Below the pieces are notes generated by a model. The model saw only the letters and a program-made list of their open reading frames with translations. It had not been told where the DNA came from and searched no databases. A program made the translations under genes and the position numbers. A stretch of DNA of 13,560 nucleotides from an uncultured bacterium (GTDB lineage Bacteria; Bacillota; Clostridia; Lachnospirales; Lachnospiraceae), in NCBI GenBank assembly GCA_945871045.1, contig CAMBUC010000030.1, positions 1 through 13,560 on the forward strand. Reading direction: 5' to 3'. This document shows positions 7,335 through 13,560 of this stretch, piece after piece (position 1 is the stretch's first letter; each line of letters opens with the position of its first letter).

Positions 7335-8092
7335 AAGAAATCTCCTATCACTACCGCAAGCGCCATCAGACACTCACAGGTCTGTAAAAACCAGCCTGCA
7401 AGATCTCCTGTGATCCCACCAAACTGTTTTCTTGACATATAATAATACCAGGCTAAGGTGAAACTTGCTGCTGCCACCAGACAGGCAGCGCCAAGGGGTT
7501 CTACGAAAAATGCCGCTGCAAACACCAATAGAAGTTCCACCCCACAGACCGCGCCTACGATATGCCTGTGTGCCGCATCCTGAAAAGTCGCTGCAAGTCC
7601 CGTATCTTTTGCACAGGGAAAGACCGCCACAGACCATCCGCTGATACAGCGGCTGATCACAAAGCCGAACGCCAGACTCCGCACCCCGTGCATGGACACC
7701 TCAGACCATAAACCAAAATTCAGCACAAACAGACTGATCCCACAGATGATCGCGAAAGCCCCTGCATGGGGATCTTTTAATATGTCCAGTTTCCGCTCTT
7801 TGTCAGCATAGGAATGCAAGGCGTCACAGGTATCCAAAAATCCATCCAGATGAATGCCCCCCGTCACAAGCACGGGGATCAGCACATACACGGCCGTGCG
7901 AAAGAGCACCCCCACAGAAACCTGTGCCGTCAGCCATCCCCAGCCATACACAAGTGCGCCGATCACCACTCCTACCAGTGGAAAGAAGCACATCACATAA
8001 CGCATATTTTCTTTTTCCCAGTCAGCCCTCGGTGTCGGTATTTTTGAATACATGGCAAATGCCAACACGAGGCTGTGATATATCTTCTTCAA
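7325..8092 (-). CDS. cobS: Adenosylcobinamide-GDP ribazoletransferase CobS
   Basis: This integral membrane cobalamin synthase condenses adenosylcobinamide-GDP with alpha-ribazole (phosphate) to give adenosylcobalamin (phosphate), the final assembly step. The product is 255 residues, the normal length. FAMYSKIPTP (12-21) is the typical N-terminus. GGIHLDGFLDTCDA (78-91) is the Asp-rich metal/substrate motif, DPHAGAFA (107-114) follows, and GGITGDLAG (225-233) is the conserved C-terminal block. Hydrophobic segments lie at about 34-53, 62-77, 112-128, 182-197 and 200-216. The start codon must be TTG at 8092: the nearby ATG at 8097 is followed by TTT and TGA in another frame, and the next in-frame ATG (codon 30) would remove the conserved N-terminus. 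GGAG lies 10 bases before the TTG. Only 7 bases separate it from the cobU stop, and it overlaps the next gene by 10 bases. Confidence 0.95.
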   Translation of the reverse strand: MKKIYHSLVLAFAMYSKIPTPRADWEKENMRYVMCFFPLVGVVIGALVYGWGWLTAQVSVGVLFRTAVYVLIPVLVTGGIHLDGFLDTCDALHSYADKERKLDILKDPHAGAFAIICGISLFVLNFGLWSEVSMHGVRSLAFGFVISRCISGWSVAVFPCAKDTGLAATFQDAAHRHIVGAVCGVELLLVFAAAFFVEPLGAACLVAAASFTLAWYYYMSRKQFGGITGDLAGWFLQTCECLMALAVVIGDFLWF

Positions 8093-8097
8093 AACAT
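8089..8097 (-). other. Met-Phe-stop minicistron overlapping the cobS start
   Basis: Five bases after the GGAG that ends cobU, the minus strand reads ATG TTT TGA (8097 to 8089). The stop overlaps the TTG used by cobS (8092-8090). The ATG is ideally spaced for the ribosome site, while the TTG is at 10 bases. It may be incidental, or it may cause termination and re-initiation at cobS. Confidence 0.35.
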
Positions 8098-8099
8098 TT

Positions 8100-8621
8100 C
8101 TACTCCTTTACCACGATCTTGATGCCGCATACCACCTCTGTCACTTCCTCTGCGAGGGATGCCAGTGTGGTCTGACACTGTGCCAGTAAAGACAGATAGG
8201 ATTCCATTTCCGGTGTCTGCGGTTCGCCATCCCTATGAATATCATTGCCAACCACCACCACCAGCCGCTGCTCATCAGACAGACGCCGGATCCCCTGACA
8301 GATCTGCGGACATAAGTTGTCAGACCAGCCCCGCCCATGTTCTGACCAGATCTCATTGGCCACCAGATTCGAAAGATCCTCCAAAAGAACTGCTCCTTTT
8401 TCGGGTAACTGCAGTTCTTCGAAATGTGTGGGACATTCCACGGTCACAAAGCCTTTTCCGGCACGAAGCGCCCGGTGTCGCTCGATCCGTTTGCGTCCTT
8501 CTGCTCCAAAGGGTTCCATCGTTGCCACATAAAAGCGCGGCATCTCCCCGGCCTCCAGAATCCGGTTTTCTGCATATTCTGATTTTCCGCTGCCGCTGCC
8601 GCCATAGACAAATACGAGCAT
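8100..8621 (-). CDS. cobU: Adenosylcobinamide kinase/guanylyltransferase CobU
   Basis: This bifunctional cytosolic enzyme phosphorylates adenosylcobinamide and transfers GMP from GTP to adenosylcobinamide phosphate, producing the AdoCbi-GDP used by CobS. The product is 173 residues, near the usual length. The P-loop is GGSGSGKS (7-14). YVATMEPFGAEGRKRIERHR (31-50) includes His49, corresponding to the guanylylated histidine of the Salmonella enzyme. LLEDLSNLVANE (79-90) has the acidic pair Glu81-Asp82. The C-terminal third is less canonical: where CobU normally has an NEVGxGIVP-like loop, this protein reads GNDIHRDG (125-132), although the last strand, VCGIKI, is kept. The short CobU-like gene downstream retains the canonical loop. 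The start at 8621 has GGAGG 7 bases upstream. It lies 53 bases after cobT and 7 before cobS. Confidence 0.94.
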   Translation of the reverse strand: MLVFVYGGSGSGKSEYAENRILEAGEMPRFYVATMEPFGAEGRKRIERHRALRAGKGFVTVECPTHFEELQLPEKGAVLLEDLSNLVANEIWSEHGRGWSDNLCPQICQGIRRLSDEQRLVVVVGNDIHRDGEPQTPEMESYLSLLAQCQTTLASLAEEVTEVVCGIKIVVKE

Positions 8622-8674
8622 TCCCGTTCCTCCGCAACTTTCTCACACCATACTCCGGCGTTTTTTCCGTTTCT

Positions 8675-9817
8675 CTATGTAGAAAACTCCTCATAGGCCT
8701 CCACATGGATCTCATCGAAGGTCCCCATGTGCTCATAGATCTCTTCTGCCATATCCAGAAACGGCAGCAGCGCCACCGCTCCGGAGCCTTCTCCCAGACA
8801 CATATCCATGCAAAGCCCCGGATCCAGATGCAGTGCATCTAAGATCAGACTTGCACCCGGTTCTTTGGATTCATGGGAGGGAATCATATAGGAGACACAT
8901 TCCGGTGCGATGCGTGCGGCCAGAAGCGCTGCCGCCAGAGAGATAAATCCGTCGATCACAACGGAAAGTCCCTCTTTTGCACCACCCAGAAAAACGCCGG
9001 CAAGTCCCGCCAGATCAAAGCCGCCCACTTTTGCCAGCACATCAATGGGATCTTTGGGATCCGGACGATTCACTGAGATTGCCTGACAGATCGCTTCTTT
9101 TTTTCGTTTCAGTCCGTCATCGGAAAGCCCGGCGCCGCGCCCGGTCACTACATCCACACAGGCGTCTATGTCCGTCTGAGATGGGTATTCTATGCCTGAT
9201 TTCTGAGCGATCCTATCCTTTAACAGAACCGCTGTCACAGCACTGCTGATGGTGGTGTTTCCGATCCCCATCTCTCCGGTGGCCAATATCTGATAGCCCT
9301 CTTTTTTTAACTGTTCTGCCATCTCAATGCCCACGCGGATTGCAGCCAGAGCTTCCGCTCTTGTCATCGCAGGCTCCTTCGCCATGTTTTTTGTTCCGTA
9401 ACATATTTTTTTTCGAATGGTCCGGGGCGTATCCACCGCCATACCGATATCCACAACGAATCGGTCACAGTGATTCTTTTTGCACAAAAGGGATGTGCAG
9501 GTCAGATCGTCAAAAAAGTTCTCCGCCACGATCGCCGTCACTTCCTGTCCGGTCTGGGTCACTCCCTCGGCCACCACGCCATTGTCCGCACACATCACGA
9601 TCAGTGCGCGCTTTTTCACCGATGGATGCACGGTTTTTTGTATGCCTGCCAGCTGCGCCCAAAGGGTCTCCATTTTTCCAAGGCTGTGCAGCGGTTTTCC
9701 CATCTGATTCCAATAATTCAGGCACGCCCTGTAACTGGACGCATCTACCGGCTGTATGTTCTTTATCGTCTGTTCCAAATAGAATTCATCTGTCATTGAT
9801 TTACACTCGCTTTTCAT
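8675..9817 (-). CDS. cobT: Nicotinate-nucleotide:dimethylbenzimidazole phosphoribosyltransferase CobT
   Basis: This enzyme transfers ribose phosphate from nicotinate mononucleotide to the lower-ligand base, forming alpha-ribazole phosphate for CobS. The product is 380 residues; the Salmonella enzyme has about 356. Family blocks are CADNGVVAEGVT (76-87), GEMGIGNTT (181-189), GRGAGL (226-231), GGFDLAGLAG (265-274), SHESKEPGA (314-322) and LGEGSGAV (341-348). Glu343 of the last block matches the catalytic glutamate of the family. No base-synthesis gene (bluB or bza type) is visible in the window, so which benzimidazole is used cannot be told. The start is uncertain: the ATG at 9817 and an in-frame ATG at 9796 both have weak upstream ribosome sites, and the protein up to the SLGKME block is long enough with either. 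The gene begins 51 bases after cbiA; that gap holds no clear signal. Confidence 0.96.
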   Translation of the reverse strand: MKSECKSMTDEFYLEQTIKNIQPVDASSYRACLNYWNQMGKPLHSLGKMETLWAQLAGIQKTVHPSVKKRALIVMCADNGVVAEGVTQTGQEVTAIVAENFFDDLTCTSLLCKKNHCDRFVVDIGMAVDTPRTIRKKICYGTKNMAKEPAMTRAEALAAIRVGIEMAEQLKKEGYQILATGEMGIGNTTISSAVTAVLLKDRIAQKSGIEYPSQTDIDACVDVVTGRGAGLSDDGLKRKKEAICQAISVNRPDPKDPIDVLAKVGGFDLAGLAGVFLGGAKEGLSVVIDGFISLAAALLAARIAPECVSYMIPSHESKEPGASLILDALHLDPGLCMDMCLGEGSGAVALLPFLDMAEEIYEHMGTFDEIHVEAYEEFST

Positions 9818-9868
9818 TTTCAGTCTCTGACACCTGACATAAAGTTTCTTATATGAAGTATGCCATGC

Positions 9869-11221
9869 CTATGTAAGCGCCCGGATGTACCGCTCCAACC
9901 GCCCTGCTACAAATTCCGGCTGACTATAATAATACAAATGCGCAAATCCCGCCAACATTCCTTCGGAAGCATGCATACACTCCCATTTTACATCCCGGAA
10001 CGGCTTTTTTGCAACAAAGTCATATCCATTATCTGTGGTGTCAAAATAATGAAATTCATGTCCACGGATCGAATCTTTTTCAGTCTTTGATGTCAGTTCG
10101 ATATAACCAAACCGACCCAGTTTTTTCGTCTGATAAGATCTTGCCGAAATGCAGCCAACCATGGGATACGCATGGCCTTCCATGTCTTCCAGACTTTTGG
10201 TCAGATATAAAAATCCACCACATTCTGCCAGCACGTAGATCCCTCGTTCCACCGCTTCTTGAACAGAACGGATCATTTCCGTATTCTCTGATAACTGTTT
10301 TGCATACAATTCCGGATATCCTCCGGGAAAAAGAAGCACGTCCGTATGCTCCGGAATCTTTTCATCATGAAGCGGTGAAAAAAAGCATACATTTGCACCA
10401 ATGTTTCGAAGATAATTCAAATTGTCCTCATACAAAAAACAAAAGGCCTCATCTTTCGCAACAGACACCATCAAACATCTCGAAAGTGATGGAAGTGTTT
10501 GTTTTTTCCATGAAAAACTGCCTGCCTCTTTGGCAAGAGACAATAATGCATCCAGAGCAACGGTTTGTTCCAGATGATCTGCCAATTGATCGGTATAGGC
10601 TTTCAGATCCTTTAACTCCTCCGGGGTTACCAGTCCCAGATGACGGCTGGGAAGTTCCAGACCGGAAAGTTTTGGCACATATCCGCAAGGGCGGATCCCC
10701 AGCGCTTCCACCTGCGGCCGGATGGCTTCATACACCTGCTTTGACATGCGGTTAAATATGACACCTTTGATCCTGCTTGGTGTTCGATAATCCAGAAATC
10801 CTTTCAGCACCGCTGCCGCAGATAAACTCATCCCTGCCGCATCAACGATCAATACCACCGGTGCATCCAGCGTCACCGCTGCTTCATAGGTGGAACCCAC
10901 CTCCGTAGCAAGGCCGGCACCATCATAATAACCCATCACACCTTCGATCAATGCCAGCTGCGTATGCTCATCCATGCCCTGGGCAAAGAGCGTCCGCGTC
11001 ATTTCCCGATCCGTAAAAAAAGTGTCCAGATTTCTGGTTGGAACTCCTAAGACGCTTCTATGAAACATCGGGTCAATATAATCCGGTCCGCACTTATAGG
11101 ATGCCAGAGGAATCCCACGCTTTTTATAAGCAGCCAAAAGCCCCATGGTGATCATTGTCTTTCCACTGCCACTGTGAGCAGCAGCCAAAACCAGTCTCGG
11201 TATCTGTTTTCTTTCCATCAT
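9869..11221 (-). CDS. cbiA: Cobyrinic acid a,c-diamide synthase CbiA
   Basis: This is an ATP- and glutamine-dependent amidase for the a and c acetate side chains of cobyrinic acid, the step before CbiP. The product is 450 residues, normal for the family (CbiA/CobB). The N-terminal ATP-binding domain has AAAHSGSGKT (13-22), SYKCGPDYIDPMFH (41-54), GVMGYYDG (94-101) and a DAAGMSLSAAA segment (127-137). The C-terminal amidotransferase domain has LLFPGGYPE (296-304), VLAECGGFLYL (330-340, nucleophile Cys334), GHEFHYF (387-393) and GFAHLYYYSQP (425-435, His428). GAAGGAG lies 12 bases before the first of two adjacent ATGs, a little far but the only candidate. It begins 33 bases after the CbiJ-E-T fusion gene and ends 51 bases before cobT. 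The domain order separates it from CbiP, whose signature motifs differ. Confidence 0.97.
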   Translation of the reverse strand: MMERKQIPRLVLAAAHSGSGKTMITMGLLAAYKKRGIPLASYKCGPDYIDPMFHRSVLGVPTRNLDTFFTDREMTRTLFAQGMDEHTQLALIEGVMGYYDGAGLATEVGSTYEAAVTLDAPVVLIVDAAGMSLSAAAVLKGFLDYRTPSRIKGVIFNRMSKQVYEAIRPQVEALGIRPCGYVPKLSGLELPSRHLGLVTPEELKDLKAYTDQLADHLEQTVALDALLSLAKEAGSFSWKKQTLPSLSRCLMVSVAKDEAFCFLYEDNLNYLRNIGANVCFFSPLHDEKIPEHTDVLLFPGGYPELYAKQLSENTEMIRSVQEAVERGIYVLAECGGFLYLTKSLEDMEGHAYPMVGCISARSYQTKKLGRFGYIELTSKTEKDSIRGHEFHYFDTTDNGYDFVAKKPFRDVKWECMHASEGMLAGFAHLYYYSQPEFVAGRLERYIRALT

Positions 11222-11254
11222 GTGATCCCACTGCTCCTTCCCATGATACCATCC

Positions 11255-13402
11255 TTAAACCATCGAATCTGTGCTTCCGTCACCGGTAAAGGAAAAAATA
11301 TAGACCGGATTCATACTTTCCATCAAATGATAATTCCCTGCTGCCTTTGCCTTGGCAACAGAAACGGATACGATCTCCGGATCTTTGACGGAACATGTCT
11401 GTAACAGTTCGTTTGCCTCTGCGATCGTCTCCAGAGTGATCGCATCGATCACTATCCGCACAGAAGGATTCTTTTGCAGCAGTGTTTCCACGATCGCTTT
11501 CAGATTGCCGCCGCTGCCGCCGATAAACGCATGGGTCGGCGCCTGTTGATCAATAAGGATGTCCGGTGCCTCCCCCTGTATGATCGTTACATTTCCAGCC
11601 TGAAATTTCTCTTTGTTTTCGCGGAGAAGTTCACATGCTTCCGGCTTTCGCTCAAATGCATAAACCCTTCCGTCAGGAACAAAGCGCGCGATATCCATCG
11701 TCATGCCACCGGTTCCTGCACCGATATCATAACAGACCGCATCTGACGTCAGGCGTAGTTTTGACAGGGCAATCCCACGGATCTCCTCTTTCGTCAAAGG
11801 AACCCTGCCTCTTGTATACGCTGCATCCGGGTAATTTCCGGTGGTCGTGTGTACTGCCTGCCCATTTTCAAACAACGCCACACAGATACCCTTCCGCACA
11901 GGGCGACTGATAAATGCTTGCGCCGTACCTTTCCAAATCTCTTCCGAATCATATCCCAGATCGTATCCCACAGAGACAACGACCTGATCCAGTCCATCAT
12001 TCACGAGACGCTCCGCAATCTCTTTGACCTGTTCCCCGCCATTTAAAAGGGTGAACACCTTTCTGTTCTGACAAATCTTTGTAACCAGATCCGTATCCCG
12101 TCCATGTACGCTGCACAGCCTTACATCCTGCCAGGCGATTCCCAGTTTTGCAGCAAAATAATTCACGGAGGAAATGCCGGCGATCTGTCGTACAGACCAA
12201 CGGTTTCCGCCACAGTCCAAACACGCTCCGAAACTGTCCGCACCACTGTAAAATCCTACATCACCGGAAAACACAACCGCTGCCCGCGTGATCTTCGGAT
12301 GCTCACACAGATAGGCAGAGATCTGATCTCTACGGTACTCACATACCTTCATTGCCGGAAATTCGCCGACCGCCTCAAGCATCCGTTTTGCCCCAAAGAT
12401 CACCTGTGCCTGTTCCAGTTCATGACGCGCTTCCAAAGTCATCTGTTTGGGCATACCCATACCAATCCCCACAAGCACTAGAGTCCGTGATTCCTTGCTG
12501 CCATGCACAGGCTCCGTCGCCTGCTGCATCTGCATAGTCTTTTGCATCTGCATAGTCTTTGGCATCCGCAAACCTGCTCGTTGCTGCTCACTCACTTCTA
12601 TGCCGAATCGCTCACACACCTGTCCAAAGGTAAGTCCTTTCTCCACCGGCCGTCTGATCACGATACACTCCATGTCCGCTTCCAGCGCCGCCTGCACTTT
12701 ATCCGAAAATCCACCGATATCACCGGATGCCTTCGTCACAAGAATCCCTGCATCAACTTGCCGGAACATCGCAAGGTTTAATTCCTTCGAAAAAGGGCCC
12801 TGCATACAGATCAGCTGTTTTCCCTCAAATCCAAGACGGTGACACAGTTCAAAGGTTTCCGCCGTAGATAATACTCTTGCATACAATCTTGAAAAATCTG
12901 TGACCGTCTGTACAAACACAGACAGTTCTTTGCTGCCTGTGGTAAGAAAGATCTTACCCTTCATCTGCTGGGCAAGTTCTGCTGCTTCTTTGGTGCTGTC
13001 AACCACATGTATCCGCTGATCCTTTGGCAGCAGTTCCTCGTCTTCCCGCAGCAAACGAAGATCCTCGATCTGTAGTTTTTGACAGACCTGTCTGATATTT
13101 TCAGACACCGCCTGCGCGTAAGGATGGGTGGCATCCACTACCAGATCCGGACTTTTTTCCTGTAGAAAAAGATCCATTTGCTGCGCATCCAGACGCCCTG
13201 TGTGAACCTTTCTGTTAGACTGCTCCGGCATCAGTTTTTCACCGTATTCCGTTGCCACGCAGACAGTCACATCTGCACCGGAATCCGCCAGTCCCTCCGC
13301 CAAAAGACGACCTTCCGTCGTTCCGGCAAAGATCACAACCTGTAATTGTTTGTGTTCCCCAGCAGAGTGATCTGATCCCACAGTCGCTGTTTGTTTCATC
13401 AT
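11255..13402 (-). CDS. CbiJ-CbiE-CbiT fusion: C6A reductase and C5,C15-methyltransferase
   Basis: One 715-residue chain carries three consecutive ring-modifying activities. Residues about 19-270 are (cobalt-)precorrin-6A reductase (CbiJ/CobK): IFAGTTEGR (24-32), ATEYGEK (50-56), DATHPYA (90-96), TTGSKEL (154-160), TKASGD (223-228). Residues about 307-525 are the C5-methyltransferase CbiE, a tetrapyrrole methylase: VGIGMG (311-316), FSGDVGFYSGA (378-388), HGRDTD (433-438). Residues about 535-705 are the C15-methyltransferase/decarboxylase CbiT: LTKEEIRGIALSKL (536-549), SAM motif DIGAGTGG (559-566), GGSGGN (628-633). The reductase and CbiE are joined by a Met/Gln-rich linker (about 278-305) coded by an 18-base tandem repeat. 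CbiE-CbiT fusions (CobL-like) are well known; adding CbiJ is the less common part. The ATG overlaps the cbiH stop by 4 bases (ATGA), with AGAGGA 8 bases upstream. The frame is uninterrupted through all three domains. Confidence 0.94.
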   Translation of the reverse strand: MMKQTATVGSDHSAGEHKQLQVVIFAGTTEGRLLAEGLADSGADVTVCVATEYGEKLMPEQSNRKVHTGRLDAQQMDLFLQEKSPDLVVDATHPYAQAVSENIRQVCQKLQIEDLRLLREDEELLPKDQRIHVVDSTKEAAELAQQMKGKIFLTTGSKELSVFVQTVTDFSRLYARVLSTAETFELCHRLGFEGKQLICMQGPFSKELNLAMFRQVDAGILVTKASGDIGGFSDKVQAALEADMECIVIRRPVEKGLTFGQVCERFGIEVSEQQRAGLRMPKTMQMQKTMQMQQATEPVHGSKESRTLVLVGIGMGMPKQMTLEARHELEQAQVIFGAKRMLEAVGEFPAMKVCEYRRDQISAYLCEHPKITRAAVVFSGDVGFYSGADSFGACLDCGGNRWSVRQIAGISSVNYFAAKLGIAWQDVRLCSVHGRDTDLVTKICQNRKVFTLLNGGEQVKEIAERLVNDGLDQVVVSVGYDLGYDSEEIWKGTAQAFISRPVRKGICVALFENGQAVHTTTGNYPDAAYTRGRVPLTKEEIRGIALSKLRLTSDAVCYDIGAGTGGMTMDIARFVPDGRVYAFERKPEACELLRENKEKFQAGNVTIIQGEAPDILIDQQAPTHAFIGGSGGNLKAIVETLLQKNPSVRIVIDAITLETIAEANELLQTCSVKDPEIVSVSVAKAKAAGNYHLMESMNPVYIFSFTGDGSTDSMV
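12526..12567 (-). repeat. 18-base in-frame tandem repeat coding the fusion linker
   Basis: Two units of 18 bases (12526-12543 and 12544-12561) differ only in the last base, and a six-base partial third copy follows (12562-12567, one mismatch). Eighteen bases is six codons, so copy number can change without shifting the frame. The repeat codes a KTMQMQ-type hexapeptide between the CbiJ and CbiE domains, where a flexible spacer is expected. Confidence 0.9.
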
Positions 13403-13560
13403 AACCTGTATCCTCTCGGGGTAACCATTTTTCCGTCAATGTTTTGCGTCTGTGAATTGCCGATAAAGACAGTCGTGAACATATTCACCTGTTCTTCACG
13501 AAGTTCGCGAAGTGTCAGCACCTTTGCATATTCACCTTCCCGGCCAATGTTTTCCACCAG
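13399..13560 (-). CDS. cbiH: Precorrin-3B C17-methyltransferase CbiH, C-terminal end
   Basis: Only the last 53 codons and the stop are inside the window; I translated them by hand from the minus strand. The ending VFIGNSQTQNIDGKMVTPRGY (residues 31-51 of this fragment) is the hallmark C-terminus of the CbiH/CobJ family. Preceding residues (VLTLRELREEQVNMFTTV) also fit its last helix and strand. The enzyme methylates C17 and drives ring contraction in corrin synthesis. The stop overlaps the start of the next gene by 4 bases (ATGA), so translation is likely coupled. Whether the protein carries another fused domain upstream cannot be seen. Confidence 0.9.
   Translation of the reverse strand: MVENIGREGEYAKVLTLRELREEQVNMFTTVFIGNSQTQNIDGKMVTPRGYRL

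Noticed and set aside
7335..7373. Thirteen-residue N-terminal extension of the short CobU-like protein
   Set aside because: It would read through the cobS coding end and past a well-placed AGGAG site; homology begins at MVLVVGG.
9818..9868. Near-palindrome CTTATATGAAG in the cbiA-cobT gap as an operator
   Set aside because: It is short, imperfect and AT-rich, with no recognisable promoter beside it.
240..12842. Many open frames on the plus strand, some over 200 codons (for example 8159-8842 and 10009-10755)
   Set aside because: They lie antisense to clearly recognised genes, show no family motifs, and are Ser/Pro/His/Arg-rich as expected for reverse-strand shadows.

Overview
The window is almost entirely one strand of a corrinoid (vitamin B12) biosynthesis operon. 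Every real gene lies on the minus strand, so transcription runs from base 13560 towards base 1. The plus strand carries only shadow frames. Protein sequences, AAGGAG-type ribosome binding sites, very tight gene packing and the gene set point to an anaerobic low-to-mid-GC Firmicute, most likely of the class Clostridia and perhaps Lachnospiraceae. That placement is inferred from protein flavour, not from a marker gene.

In transcription order the operon reads: the 3' end of cbiH (precorrin-3B C17-methyltransferase, cut by the window edge); a 715-residue three-domain fusion of CbiJ (precorrin-6A reductase), CbiE (C5-methyltransferase) and CbiT (C15-methyltransferase/decarboxylase); cbiA (a,c-diamide synthase); cobT (lower-ligand base phosphoribosyltransferase); cobU (cobinamide kinase/guanylyltransferase); cobS (final joining enzyme, probable TTG start); a second, very short CobU-like gene; cbiB; cobD (threonine-phosphate decarboxylase); cbiP (cobyric acid synthase); an intruding AAA ATPase/DUF4143 gene; cbiC (precorrin-8X methylmutase); and hemA (glutamyl-tRNA reductase, cut by the left edge). 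HemA supplies 5-aminolevulinate for the tetrapyrrole ring. CbiH, CbiJ, CbiE, CbiT and CbiC build cobyrinic acid. CbiA and CbiP amidate it. CobD and CbiB make and attach aminopropanol phosphate. CobU, CobT and CobS activate and add the nucleotide loop. The remaining ring-building genes (for example cbiK/X, cbiL, cbiF, cbiG, cbiD) are not in the window and may lie upstream, beyond base 13560. No adenosyltransferase or alpha-ribazole phosphatase is seen here.

Junctions are mostly between a 10-base overlap and about 65 bases, and I see no intrinsic terminator inside the operon. The exception is about 1890-3290. There an intact but visibly AT-richer ATPase gene sits between cbiP and cbiC, with the longest intergenic gap (132 bases), its own extended -10 promoter candidate, and no known link to B12. 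It looks like a later insertion.

The points most worth a second look are: the two CobU-like proteins that keep complementary parts of the family; the ATPase cargo with a degraded nuclease-like tail; the CbiJ-CbiE-CbiT fusion with an 18-base tandem repeat coding its linker; and a Met-Phe-stop minicistron overlapping the TTG start of cobS. I found no RNA gene, CRISPR array, riboswitch or complete mobile element.
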